A stretch of 64,000 nucleotides of DNA from Gnomoniopsis sp. IMI 355080 (GCA_027946555.1 JAPEVC010000146.1:1-64000), one strand, 5' to 3'; positions 30,519 to 42,895 are shown, counted from the stretch's first letter. Notes: generated from the sequence alone by a model not told the origin. Translations and numbers: made by a program.

Positions 30519-32859
30519 ATGGATCTAGCTTCACTGCCACAGCTGAAGCTCGCAGATGCCCAGCCATACCCCTTTCTCTTCCCTCTTGCCTCCACCGCTC
30601 TGATTCTCATCGACCTCCAACGCGACTTTCTCGAACCGGGCGGATTTGGAGAGATACAGTGCCATGATTCCGAAATCTTCAACCAGACACGTAAGATTGT
30701 GCCTACAGTGCAGCGCGTTTTAGAGGCATTTAGATCGTTTGATGGCCACGTCATACATACCCGTGAAGGGCATCGGCCAAATCTGGCGGACTTGCCGGCC
30801 AGTAAGATTTTGCGACAGAAGAACAACCCAGACGGCAATGATACCGCCAGCATAGGAGACCCAGGGCCCATGGGCCGCCTCCTTGTGAGGGGCGAGTATG
30901 GACACGACATTGTGGACGAGTTGACGCCATGGCCAGGTGAAGACGTGGTAGACAAGCCGGGCAAAGGCAGCTTCTGGAGCACGAGCCTCCATAGGATCTT
31001 GCTTGCGAGAGGCGTCACTCATCTGATCTTTGCAGGAGTCACTACGGAGTAAGTCATCAAGCGAGGCTGTATGTCCAGAATAGAACGAGGGACTAACGAC
31101 CTCCATCAGATGCTGCGTCACGACGACCTTGAGGGAGTGCAGTGACCGTGGATACGAGTGCTGTGTGCTGGAGGATTGCACGGCCGGCTTCGATCCAGCC
31201 CTTGTCAAAGCTTCACTCAATAATGTCAGCGCTTATGGTGGTCTATTTGGCTATGTCAGCTCCTGCAAGGATTTCTTCGATGCCATGAACAATGTCAAAG
31301 CAGTCATTTCTGCGCCCTTGTCGCCACCAGATCTTGCCAAAGGCCTGCCGTCGATCGATGAGCTTCACATCCTTTACAAGTCTGGGACGTTACGACCTGC
31401 AGAAATCGTCAACTTCATTTACGACAAAATCGAGCGATACAGCTTGTTGAACCCAGCGGTATGGATCTCGGTACAGTCTCGTGAGCAGTGTATCAAGGCC
31501 GCTGTGGCCCTCGAGACACTTTATGCAGGCAAGCCGCTGCCACCACTTTTTGGCGTGCCTTTCTCAGTCAAGGACACGATGGATGTTGCAGGGGTGGTGA
31601 CTACAGCTGCATGCCCACAGTATGCTTACACGGCTAAGACGACTGCCGTCTCGGTGCAGTACATTCTCGACGCTGGGGGGATTTTCATTGGCAAAGTCAA
31701 CCACGACCAGTTTGCTACAGGCTTATCCGGCTGCCGATCACCGTATGGCACGCCTCACAGTTTCTTCAGCAGAGACCACATTGCAGGCGGCTCATCTTCC
31801 GGCTCTGCCGTTTCCGTCGCTGCTGGCCTGGTCTCTTTTGCTCTGGCAACAGATACTGCTGGCTCGGGTCGTGTCCCCGCAGGTCTGAACGGGGTCCTAG
31901 GCCTGAAACCAACAAAAGGCACAATCTCTGCCCGTGGCCTGGTGCCTGCCATCCGCACCCTCGACACCATCAGTGTCATGGCCCCGACAGTCGCTGAGGC
32001 ACGACGGGTCTGGCGCATACTAGCTATCCCAGACCCCCTCGACCACTTCAGCAAACTCCCTCACACTCTGCCTACCTGGCCTATCGACTTTCGCGGACCT
32101 CGTGAAGGCGGTTTCACATTCGCCGTACCGCCCATCAGCTCGCTCATGATCTGTTCGCCCGAGTACCGAGACATGTTTGCTCAGGCGGTGCAGGTGATAC
32201 AGTCCTGCGGTGGGCGTCTTGTGCACCACATCGATTTCACCATCTTTGAGCGCGCTGGTAATTTACTCTATGACGCTTCGATGATCCATGCGCGCATGAC
32301 CTGTATTGGCGAAGACTTTCTCAAGGACAACATCAATGATCTGCACCCAGTCATCCGAAAGCTCTTCCTCAAAGCCATCGTGAAGCCGCCCTCGGCATGG
32401 GATGTCTTACGCGACCAGACATTACAGGTGGAGCTGACTAGGAAGGCCCAGCTGGCTTTCGACACACTACTTGGCGAGGGGACAGAGTCAACCGGGGTGG
32501 ATGTTCTGATTGTACCGACGACCACGAGACATCCGACTATCCACGAGATGGAGTGCGACCCACTGGCCTTGAATGCCCAGCTGGGTACCTTTACTCATTG
32601 TGCGAATGTTGTGGACTTATCAGGCGTGAGCGTGCCCGCAGGAAGGTATGTAGATGAAAAAAGTGGAGCTGAACTCCCATTTGGCATCACTCTTTTGGGT
32701 GGAAGCGGGCGTGATGCCAAGGTGCTGGATGTCGCGGCTGTGATAGAGAGCGCGGTGGGGGCGCTGAGGAGAAAAGGCAATACCTCGGCGGGCAATCAGT
32801 GGAAGCGTCCTATGCCTGGACAGAGTCCTGTAAGCCTTGAGATATGTAAGGCTGCGTAG
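30519..32859 (+). CDS. Fused isochorismatase-family hydrolase and amidase (candidate biuret + allophanate hydrolase)
   Basis: Exons 30519..31048 and 31110..32859 give 759 aa. Residues 20-235 are an isochorismatase-like cysteine hydrolase: Asp32 in LILIDLQRDF, Lys146 in VVDKPGKGSFWST, and Cys179 in GVTTECCVTTT, the triad positions. The segment RLLVRGEYGHDIVDEL is typical of the ureidoacrylate/biuret amidohydrolase branch. Residues 250-735 are an amidase-signature domain: Lys in GVPFSVKDTMDVAG, Ser-rich AGGSSSGSAVS and nucleophile Ser in TDTAGSGRVPAG. LNPAVWISV and GLNGVLGLKPTKGT resemble allophanate hydrolase. Biuret hydrolase makes allophanate, which allophanate hydrolase degrades to ammonia and CO2. 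One polypeptide could therefore perform both steps. This is inferred; other amides are possible. Confidence 0.88.
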
Positions 32860-34253
32860 ATAGGGTCATCCTGCATTGTGATGGAGTCATCAGTACAAAG
32901 TAATGGCGAGGGTCTCGCCAAAACGTAAGGTGCCCACCACGTTATGCTGTCTGGCCAAGGTTGCATGTTTGGAGGGTATAGTGGTTTGTCAGTACGTGTA
33001 TATTACGTTGTAGTATATTCGCTTCATTGTGCCTAGACAATGTGGACCACCTAGGTTTATGCAGGTGCTCTATCTTCATATGGTGGAGTCCATTGTGATT
33101 CAGGTCTATCTTCCTATCTGCCACCTGGCCGGGGCTACTAGAGGGACTGTACGCAAATGCGGAGCACCGCTGCCGTCCTCTGTTAGTTTACTACCGCGCC
33201 ATAGCTTCACCATAGTCCTCTTATGATCAACAGACAAGATACCAATGAGTGGATTTCGTTTGTCTTCGTTCGTGGCAGTCCGTGACTGACTGCTCTGTTT
33301 CAAAGTATGAATCTGCAAATATTTCAATAATGATATAGGAGAGTTTGCTTGATGATAAAATTCACGGGAGACTTTCGGACCTATGTCTGAAAAGTGCCTA
33401 TATGAGTCGTTACGTACCCTTTGCCCTCTGCTTCGATATAGACGTACACGGCACCTTGATGGCTTCAAGCTACGTTGGGTCATGTTTTTCCCCTGGGCAA
33501 GCAGCACAATGTGAGTCTTGCTAGCGACTTAATTATATCAAAGGCGGTACAGGTGGGCCTTCGCGGAAGTCCATATGTCAAGAGTCCTGTTGGCTCTGGT
33601 TTCCTTCATTTCATCCTAGTTGGGACGTGTGGTCGAAACATGGGGGGCTTCAATATTCGATGCCGGAAAGCTGAGAGCCAATCGTTCCAAAGACCTCGTC
33701 CAGAAGCGGAAGGTGGAACAGTGGGTCAGTCTACTACTCAGTATATATAACGTTGCCCATTCTCATTGCACGTCACTGAAGGCGCCAGGTTTGAGATTGT
33801 TCTCTGCTCAAGTAGGTCTGCGAGGCTACTGTCGATTTCTACCTAGGTACCTAGTGAAACAAGTCGACAACCTTTTAGAGTGAAGAAAATTGACGAGATA
33901 GAGAGCCCTGGAGAAGCAGCAGATGGATTTTCAGCTCAAAACGACAACCGGCCTGGAGATGTACGAAGGGAAGTAGACATTGAGATGTACACTCATTACG
34001 TTGCAGGTGTGAGTTCAAAGGTATGCTCAGTATATCGAAGATTACAATAGACTTCACTCTTGCAGTCATATTAGAAGTTGTAAAGATCGTGGTCGCTGAC
34101 AGCGATAAGAGAACATTCAACTGGAGGAGGTCTGCGCCGGACCGGGCCGGATGCGGGGCGGCGGTATCAGACATAGATAATCAACCACTATTTCGACTTG
34201 ATACTTTGACGCTGCACGTTGCAGTCCTCTATATAGGTAAACTCCCAACGACG
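32860..34253. other. Intergenic, 1.4 kb
   Basis: Contains one TACCTAGGTA palindrome (33840-33849) and otherwise only short ORFs. CTCTATATAG just upstream of 34254 is a weak TATA-like element, but it is very close to the start codon. Confidence 0.55.
33840..33849. repeat. Dispersed palindrome TACCTAGGTA, copy 4
   Basis: Followed by CCTAG, giving a near-complete second unit as at 27042. Confidence 0.9.
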
Positions 34254-35784
34254 ATGGCTCCTACCAATACCATCTCTAAAGCCCTCGTTGCAGGGCTAGC
34301 AGCCACGTGCTGGACAGTTACCCGCGCTGCGGCCGCCGCCAGCCCGCCTGTTGAGGAACAGAAGCCGATAGTCAATCCAGCTTCAGATGCATTCGATGAT
34401 ACAATTTGGACATCTTCTCCTTTCTATGAGAGAGCAATTTCGCTGATGAAAGAGAGTCCTCTGATTGATACACATATTGATCTCCCACAGGTCATCCGGT
34501 CACTTGGTAAGCCGCGCCACAGCCTAGCATCTCACCTATAACTCGAAGTCTTAATCAGCCGAAAGGTTCACTGACACGTCTTGTTGTAGATCGTCATCCT
34601 CTATCTATCCTCCCCGACCTGGCCACTCACATAGCCGGTCACATCGACATTCCTCGTCTCCGAGATGGACATCTCGGCGGCGCTTTCTGGACCGTCTGGG
34701 CACCATGTCCAGACTTTTTGGGTCTGGACGTTGGAGACAACTACACGGTGCCCAACGATGGCCTTCGCGACTCTCTTGAGATCTTGGACCTCATCAACCA
34801 GATGATAGCATCTCATCCTAATCACTTGCAATACGCCCATTCATCTACAGACATCATGTCCGCTTTCAAGGCTGGCAAGGTGCCAAGTCTCCTCGGGCTG
34901 GAAGGCACACATTTCCTGGGCAACTCATTATCGACCGTCCGGCTCTTTGCGCAGATGGGAGTACGTTACATCAGTCTTACGCACATGTGTCACAGTGCTT
35001 TCGCCTCGTCCGCCGGGTTCGGCAAGCCTATTGCTCCGTCGGGGCATGAAGGAAATGGGTTATCTGAGCTCGGCGTAGAGTTAATCGCTGAACTGAACCG
35101 CCTGGGTGTGATGGTGGATCTTTCGCATTCAAACGATGAGACAGCCAGACAAGCTATCAAGCTGTCTAGAGCGCCCGTGGTCTGGACTCACTCGGTGGCG
35201 CGGGAATTACACGATCATCCTAGGAATGTGCCGGACGATGTTTTGAGTCTGATTGGTGATGGAGAGGGCAAAAACCCAGGCGTGGTGCAGTGTGTCATGT
35301 TTCCTGCCTTTGTTGGGCCGACGCCAGAAACGGCGAATGTGTCAAGGCTTGCAGACCATATTGAGCATATTGCCGGGATCGTGGGTAAGAAGCACGTTGG
35401 TATCGGATCGGACTTTGACGGCATGTATGCGTCAGTCAAAGGCCTCGAGGATGCTAGCAAGTATCCGAATCTGGTAGATTTTAAGAGCCACACTCTTTTG
35501 AATGGACCTTGAGCTGATAGAGCGCTTCGCCGCAGGTCACCGAGATGCTCATGCGCGATTGGTCCGACGATGAGGTCAAGGACTTGATGGGCCGCAATTT
35601 AATGCGCGTGATGGATGAAGTTGACGCGGTGTCTACTCAACTCAAGAGCCAGACCCCGTCGGCTGCCATCTGGGAGAAGAGAACAGATTTACCGGCGCAG
35701 TGGGGTGGGGATGCAAACATGTTCTATCCCACAGAGGTGCAAGAGGTTCAGGCTAAGATTATACCTCAACATGACGAGTTGTGA
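34254..35784 (+). CDS. Membrane (renal-type) dipeptidase, peptidase family M19
   Basis: Exons 34254..34506, 34590..35473 and 35536..35784 give 461 aa. A hydrophobic N-terminus (ALVAGLAATCWTVTRAAAAA) may be a signal peptide or anchor. The zinc-site residues of M19 are present: HxD in LIDTHIDLP, Glu in LLGLEGTHFLG, His in VVWTHSVARELHDH and Asp in GIGSDFDG. The C-terminal TEMLMRDWSDDEVKDLMGRN is the usual helix that completes the barrel. The enzyme hydrolyses dipeptides, probably at the cell surface or outside, though fungal paralogs also act on glutathione-derived Cys-Gly in metabolite pathways. No biosynthetic cluster surrounds it. Confidence 0.93.
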
Positions 35785-36698
35785 GACCACGAACACTCTC
35801 TCCGTTGAGACCGGCCCTTCATATTTCGACTGGTTGTGCGGGACTGCTATGTATTTGTCTGCGCCGCCAACTGCCAGGTTCTTATCCATCTGACGCCATG
35901 CGATGGAGATCCGCTCTGCAGCACCCAAATCGACAGCTTCCCTTAACGAAACCTGAGACAGCAAAATAGATCTAGGACCGCTGAGTCCATAGCTGCGAAC
36001 ACATATTTGACAAAGACGCCGAGGAATCAAACTAAGGCCCAGCTACCGCAAAATGACTCGGCTAACGATATCAAAAGCAATGTGCATGAAGGCTACAAAG
36101 ATTAGTTGAGATGGGCAGCAGCAATCGAGCGTCTGGCGGTCTGCATCAAAGATCGTCAGTTGCCCCCGTCAAATTAGCTGGTTCATTTGAGAATAACAGC
36201 AAGCTATTGTTCTTCAAATCGTGCATCATCGTGACCTTGTGCCTCACCTGGGCAGTCCTTGCACTGAAAGGCCATCTCATTCTAGAGTTGTTCTAAATTG
36301 AAACCTACCTAGTTGTAGACTGATATTATCCGGCGAATCACGATAGAACGCATGACAAGCTTTCCCTTGATACTCTGCAGGTGGTTATGCGTATTAAGGG
36401 CTTATAAGGAATCTTGGGAACTGTATATTGGGCCGTGAATCTCGGCGACCGCTTACATATCTCTCAGCTTACAAGAAGCCCGACACCTGCATAAATGCTG
36501 CTGCGGCCGAATTAGCTCTGGTCTGTACTTCTTATGGCGTATTTCGGACTTCCGGACCACCCCAAAGGGGGTCCAGTCCCAACAGACCCACTTCTACTTC
36601 CGATAGCTTGCCCGGCTGTGATATCGACCCTACGATGATATAATTTATCCACCTTCTAATCTACAAGACCTTGATTTGTATGTGCCCTTTTATTCAAG
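35785..36698. other. Intergenic
   Basis: No gene supported; short ORFs only. Confidence 0.55.
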
Positions 36699-37747
36699 AT
36701 GCTGGACACCAAGAGTATTTTCCAAGTCGATGGTATTGTGGCGGTTATAACTGGCGGAGGCACAGGTAAGTGCGCACCTGATTTCCAAGTTCCAATCCAA
36801 GTTGCGGCCCTTCTAATGTTGAAGTAGGAGTGGGCTGGATGATGGCGGAAGCTCTCGCCGTAAATGGAGCCTCAAAGGTTTTCATTCTGGGCCGCCGCGG
36901 AGACACACTGAGCGAAGCGGCTGGGAAATATCCTGACATCATGGTGCCAGTGACTTGCGATGTGACCTCCAAAGAATCACTCGGTATGGCAGTAGATCTT
37001 GTGACCAAGACCACAGGGTACATCAACCTCCTCGTTGCGAACAGCGGGATTGCAGGGCCTGCCGTCGGATATAAACCTGGGCTGACGATTTCTGAACTCC
37101 GATCACATCTCCTGGAGACCCCAATGGATGCGTTCACTCAGACGTTCCACGTCAATGTGACTGGAGCTTGGATGACAATGGTTGCGTTTCTGGAGTTACT
37201 TGACGCAGGCAATAAACATGCTGTTTCCAGACAATCTGGGGCGTTTGGGTCACCAATTATGGCAGAGAGCAAAACACCGAGCGTCCAGAGCCAGGTGGTG
37301 TTCACGTCCAGTCTTGCCGCTTTCAGTCGAGGATATTGGACATCTCCAAATTACGGAAGTAGCAAAGCCGCCATCACTCAAATCATGAAGCAAGCTTCGA
37401 CCAATTTAGCTCCGTATGGCATCCGAGCAAATGCCATTGCCCCTGGACGTAGGTGCCTAAGCATTCCGAGCCAGACGATCTCTAGCAAATTTTCTTGGGA
37501 AGGAAGTGAGCTGACTTGATACACTGAAGTTTTTCCTTCTGAAATGACCGTCGACAAACTCGCTACTCGCAATCCGGAAGAAGAAGGCCCTGAGAATGCC
37601 GCCTTCATACCCTGTCAAAAGTTCGGTGGAGCAACGGAGATGGCTGGTGTCATTTTGTACCTGGCCAGTCAAGCTGGGTCATTCACCAACGGCAATGTCC
37701 TCCTCTGCGATGGAGGGCGCGCGGGCGTAATTCCAGCATCGTATTAG
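36699..37747 (+). CDS. Short-chain dehydrogenase/reductase
   Basis: Exons 36699..36765, 36828..37448 and 37530..37747 give 301 aa. The cofactor loop TGGGTGVG is restored across the first intron. LLVANSGIAGP replaces the usual NNAG, with Asn shifted. VVFTSSLAAF supplies the catalytic Ser and PNYGSSKAAI the YxxxK. APYGIRANAIAPG-LFPSEMT is restored across the second intron. GNVLLCDGGRAG is the usual C-terminal end of classical SDRs of the glucose dehydrogenase/3-oxoacyl reductase type. The substrate is unknown. The long insert between residues 160 and 190 (MAESKTPSVQSQ) is longer than in most classical SDRs but common in fungal paralogs. Confidence 0.88.
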
Positions 37748-38690
37748 TCCCCCAATCGGTCACGGGAGAGGCCCTTCGGTTCTCGTTGGTCTAAAATGGA
37801 GGTTGAACGCGCTCAAGAGGGCTGGCTTATGTACGTATGGACTTGGTGCAGGTACTAAATAGTACCATAGAATGTCAAGATTCGTCCTTGTCATCGTGGA
37901 AGCCCGAAAATTTGACACCTATATCCTACGTGTTGTTGTTAAACCTCCACAAATCATGTGTAAGAGCCGAATCACATACCTTACTAGGTAGTCACGACAA
38001 AACGATGAGTTGGAAGAGCGGGGGGTTGTTGTTGTTATTCTCAGACTTCTCGTAGGTAATTTGAATACACCTGAGGGTCTTTGATGTAGACCGACGGAAG
38101 GCCCATTGCTCCTGCGGCCTGCCCACACATGGTATTGCGTATAACAGGGCTTAGTGTGTGGGTTTGTGGAGTCTCTACGCTCACTCGCAGAGAGGCTCAT
38201 GGGCCAATTATAGACCCAATATTTACGAGCACAATATTAGTGACTTGTATGTGAAACTACTAATGCTGCTGAATTATCTTCAGCGACGAAAATGGTCGGA
38301 TCTGTATGCACAACACCACCGAGATTTGCGTTCGAGGATCCGCCCCCACAAAAATAATGGTACGATCCGGGGTTGGTGGACCCACAGAATCACACCACAA
38401 TCATTCCATCCAAGAAGACAGCCTCAATTGTCATCAGAGATCACGAAAGCACATGATGTCAAGTGCCGGGAGGGCCACTATGGAACATCGCTTCACGAAG
38501 ATGACTAACCTCATCTTGTCTATAAGAACGTCCTGTTGATCAAGATTATACTGAACAGCTACGCCATTTGTCTCATTATTTGGTTTTTCGGAAACATCAC
38601 TGTGCATACTCAACAGCTGAATACGACTCGACTCACGACTCTGCACGCTGCAACACTCGAGCCTTTCGTGTTTTCAAAAATCTCTTCACC
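37748..38690. other. Intergenic
   Basis: No gene supported. The upstream frame of the protoglobin gene is open to 38568, but the domain does not extend there. Confidence 0.55.
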
Positions 38691-39670
38691 ATGGGACCGT
38701 CTGTAGGATCTCGGCCGATGAGGCATGTCGAACGGAAAGACCTCTACACAAATCTAGAAGCGAGAATTCAGTACCTTCACACATTCCTGGATTTTGGTTC
38801 CAGTAAGTTTCTCGAGTTGACAATGATCTTGTGGAGTAGCCCACTGACTGGCGACAGATGATATTGAGGCTCTTGAATACGGTGCCAAATATATCAAGCA
38901 GCTGATTCCCGCCCTTGTCAACATCGTCTATCACAAACTCTTGCAGTACGACATCACAGCTCGGGCATTCGAGACCCGGTCCACTTCTTACGAAGGTCCG
39001 GTAGATCCGAATCTTCACGACAATAGCCCTCAAATTCTGCACAGGAAGAAGTTTCTGAGTGCATATCTTACGAAGCTGTGCTCAGATCCAAGCACGATGG
39101 AGTTTTGGTACTATCTGGACAAAGTTGGGTAAGTAATTCAGCAAAAACGATCTGAATTTGAAGTCCAGAACCTGATGACATTGTAGCATGATGCATGTCG
39201 GTAAAGCGCGGAAGCATCCTTTGCACATCGAATACGTGCATATCGGAGCGTGTCTTGCCTTCATTCAAGATACCTTGACAGAAGCGCTTCTTTCGCATCC
39301 ACGCATCAAGATGGACAGGAAGGTGGCGCTTGTGAAAGCTCTTGGCAAGGTGATATGGATACAGAACGATTTGTTCGCCAAATGGTATGTGAGGGACGGC
39401 GATGAATTCGCCGATGAAATGGAGCAACATGAATATGAGAAGGAGGGGTACCTTGACGGACGCAAGGTGTTGGACGACATTGAAGAGACTGAACAAGAGG
39501 ACCAAAACACCACACCAAAGACGCCGAGGAGTCCATCATCATGTCCATTCTCCAGCATACCAATTCGGCAGAAATCGGACATTGGAAGTACCGGATCGCC
39601 GAAGCAAGAGAAGTCATCGGGACCAGCCACAGACATACCTGCTTCACAGGTGATAGTTGACGGGGCTTAG
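38691..39670 (+). CDS. Protoglobin-domain protein (heme-binding globin fold)
   Basis: Exons 38691..38802, 38858..39128 and 39187..39670 give 288 aa. Residues 15-200 match the protoglobin layout: RKDLYTNLEARIQYLHTFLD, then a helix EALEYGAKYIKQLIPALVN, and FLSAYLTKLCSDPSTMEFWY. Across the second intron comes KVGMMHVGKARKHPLHIEYVHIG, in which one of the His residues after the HVG turn is the likely proximal heme ligand. FIQDTLTEALL and AFTKALGKVIW-like helices follow. The last 70 residues (EETEQEDQNTTPKTPRSPSS) are Ser/Pro/Thr-rich and disordered. Protoglobins bind O2, CO or NO; in prokaryotes they occur alone or as sensors. Here there is no attached signalling domain. The heme-ligand assignment is by eye. 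Confidence 0.8.
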
Positions 39671-41274
39671 CGGGGCTTGGAAGATTGCATTATAGACAGC
39701 CGAAATAATTGTAAGTTGGTCCAAAAATCCAGGCTTACTAGCTTTGATCGATACCAGGTGCACGGAAGCTTCCAGAAAAAAAACGTTTTTATTCAAGATT
39801 GGAAGACCCGGAGCCGCGTTCTCCATCAGTGCAACGCTTGGTATTTGGAAAACTGGGAAACGCATCATGACAAATCACCAAAGTTTACAGCAAATATAGA
39901 ACAATATCTGGAGCATCCTTGATTTTACATTCGTTCATCCGCCATGATCCTAGGTATCGCAATAGCGATCACCAGTAGGTCCTATGCAAGTGGCTGTACC
40001 CTTATCTGCCATAGTATACATCCCAATTCATGCTGAATAGAACAAAAACTTAAAACAATTTCTATAAGTGTCTCTGTCACTCTCCTTGAGGTGACTTTCA
40101 CAATTTTTCCAAGGTGCACAGTCAAAAGCAAGCCGCCTCTTCCAGGGCATTCTGGATTTGGAAGCTGTCACCACTATGAGTGAGTACAGCTCAATACGAG
40201 TTAGATTGGATTTACTCAGGTAAATTAAGATGTGATGCTTTAGTGAGCGAATCGAGGGCTCATGACTGTGGCAAAAGCAATCGCGAGTGCTATGCGCTGG
40301 CTGTACCGTTATTCCTCGTCACGCTAGACTCCATGAGTATCTCGAGGCCACCAGCAACCCTGTGCAGTATGCAAGGATTTACTCGCTATATAATTCTGCC
40401 AAGATGCTATTTACAGCACTTGAGAGTGGTGAGGCAAGTAGAAGGGACAATAGAGAATCCCGAGCAATTACTAATGGTGATTATCTATACCAAAGGATTT
40501 TGACCGATATGTCAAGACACCAGCCGTTCATGAGCCACAGTTTGACTGCTGAAACAATGCTAATTTTTTTAAGTTTCATTCCAAGGCGCTCAAAAAATCT
40601 TCTTTGGACTACCACCACCGGCAGCGTGGGTGCTCAAAGCCGCCGGCACATAGTTCCAATTTGCCGGAAGACAACGCTCGGGGCCAAGTTGCTCACTCAA
40701 GCCCTTGATGTGGTCTTGAATATATCACACACAATTCCGAGGTAGCTGAAATTCAGTCATTTTAAGCTTAAATAATGGTGCCAAGCTTATTCGTTTCGCT
40801 GCGATTGGACCTATCACACTATTATCGGATGCGCGCATGATGCCCAGTTCAAGCAACGAATGAACACCCTCCAATGCCAGCCAGCCCTTGCTCTGGATGA
40901 AAGTTTGCTCCAAGAGCTTCAAAAGGCTTGGCTATTCTATTCTGTTCTGTTATACTATATGACGTATGGGATTGACCTCGCAGCTGGAACCAAACCACGA
41001 TCTCCAGAGACCTAGCTACAGAAGTTTCTTGGCATACTTTTGACAGGTCAGCAATGGAATACCAGTACTGAAACAGTGAAACCTGCCGGGCATGTATCTG
41101 CGCCTACATGGGGATCGACAAGCCAACGCCGAGAACAAGATTGACAGTTTTTGGAATTGAAGGTCTCGCCGGCGGGCCGACAAGTGACAATTGGCAATAG
41201 TTACCTATGTTAGCAACGTTGTGAGCGTCTGTTCGTCGTTCATCTAATAGTGTTGTGATGGTCTGATGAGAACA

Positions 41275-41284
41275 TACCTAGGTA
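41275..41284. repeat. Dispersed palindrome TACCTAGGTA, copy 5
   Basis: Located about 135 nt upstream of the proline-rich protein start. Confidence 0.9.
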
Positions 41285-41312
41285 GAAGATGAGACGGTCA
41301 CGTTTAGAACAT

Positions 41313-41320
41313 TATAAATA
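41313..41320 (+). promoter_or_regulatory. TATA box candidate for the proline-rich secreted protein gene
   Basis: TATAAATA, 97 nt upstream of the ATG at 41417, a plausible distance for a fungal core promoter with a short 5' UTR. Confidence 0.5.
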
Positions 41321-41416
41321 TAGGGACACACGCCGTTTATCTTGTCGACTAAAACCAGCACCTCAGATCATTTCCTCAACTCTACAGTCGAAAACATCTG
41401 TGGATTCAAATCGACT

Positions 41417-42895
41417 ATGAAGATCCTTTATCTTTTCGCCCTTCTTCTTGCGACTGCTGCTACCGCAGCGCCTATTGCGGACCCTGCCTCGCGATCCCCA
41501 GATGGTGTAGCTCGAGTAAGTCATTTCACTTGACCATCATAACAGACTCCGAAACAGTGAACATGGTCACGGAATATTTCGAAAGAAAACGAATGAGATT
41601 CTCCCGGTTGTTGTCTGGAAATCATCTCGACATTCTCCATGGAAAGACTACGGTGAAGCTAAGGGGCCGCATTATGCCTGCTATTGACTTGCGGGCTCAT
41701 GTAGGCAGGTGCGAGGCGGCAATGCCGCCTTCGTTTCTTTCCCTTCCCTCTTGCCGCAGCCTTACTAGAATCCTCACGAGGCACCATACAGGCAGATTCC
41801 CCTCTGTGTTGATTTGCAACAGTCCGTGAACCAACTACACCATTTCATCTTCCAAGCCATGCTTCGAACCAAGCCGGCAACATTACCCTCCTCCTCCTAC
41901 ATTGTGTTGCTGGACAACCCTCGGCCTGGGCGTGTTTCATGTGCTTCGATACAAGTTCACCCTGCTATGCATGAGAATATGAATGGAGAAATGTATACAG
42001 AGTTGCTGACTGGCACATCAGCCGAGACCTCCTAAGGGAGGTCAGCCTGTAGGTTATCCTTCAATTCCAACTTTCCTTCCATCTGCTCCAATATTTTGGT
42101 GATGAGCAATCAGGGCGTATTCTTAGAGACTGTTGCTAACTCCAGAGCTCACAGTCCCCTCCACCTCTTCCGGTAGCTGTAAGTGCTTATCTAGATATCT
42201 CCATTTCCACCGATCGCCTTCACCAGGCTGCCAACAGGCCAGCTTTTTCTATTAATCACGCCCCAAATTTATGATATGAGGTTGATGCAATGTCGACCTT
42301 CCATCTTCACTTGGGCACCTTGGCTTTGTGCGGGTCATGGCGTGCTCCCAAATTTCTACACGCAAGGACACTCTCCTTTGACACCTCCGCAATCGACAAC
42401 ACGTTGGTCGCAAGGAATGTTGGAGGAATGAAGACGCTCGTGGTTCGCTGACAACGGAATACATCTTAGCCACCGGCGCCGCCTCCTGAAGTCGCTCGTC
42501 CTCCTCCACCACCTAGAGCTGCCTATCCTCAAACGCCGCCGCCTTTTCCGCCGCCACCTCCGCCCGAGCCTGGTTGTGCACCGCCGCCTGGATGTGCAGC
42601 GCCGCCGCCACCACCGCCTGTTCCACCTTTCCCGCCGCCACCTGGAGCTTTCCCGCCGCCTGTGCCACCACCATCTGGAGTCCCTCCTCCGCCGGGCGTA
42701 CCGCCTTTTCCTCCTCCGCCACCACCTGGAGCTTTTCCGCCGCCGCCGCCACCACCTGGAGTTCCTCCACCGCCTTTTCTTCCGCCACCTCCCGTGGCTG
42801 CTAGGGTTTGTTTCCTCTTGAAAGACCTTATCATGTTAGTTGGTACACTTGCTGACCGTTACTATCAGCCTCCTCCGCCTCCGGAGCGTGTCTAG
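41417..42895 (+). CDS. Secreted proline-rich (extensin-like) protein made of several tiny exons
   Basis: My model is exons 41417..41515, 42022..42048, 42155..42178, 42470..42805 and 42869..42895. All are phase 0 (99, 27, 24, 336 and 27 nt), giving 170 aa. Exon 1 encodes a signal peptide (MKILYLFALLLATAATAAP) and ends CGA/GTAAGT. Small exons encode PRPPKGGQP and SPPPLPVA. The large exon is built of PPPPPGAF / PPPPGVPP-like blocks with two Cys. The last encodes PPPPPERV-stop after CTGACC...CAG. The repeated proline coding and consistent phase support the model. The 506-nt first intron may hide further small exons, and the AGG/GTTTGT donor is weaker. The product is probably a cell-wall or surface protein. 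The Gly-rich ORFs on the opposite strand are shadows. Confidence 0.55.

Larger units (their letters stand above)
39671..41416. other. Intergenic, 1.7 kb, with faint coding-like traces
   Basis: AT-rich. Short protein-like stretches occur on plus (about 40287-40440) and minus (40725-40922) frames, without a domain or consistent splicing. They may be relics. One palindrome copy lies at 41275. Confidence 0.45.

Noticed and set aside
42513..42834. Glycine-rich minus-strand ORFs
   Set aside because: Antisense of the proline-coding exon.
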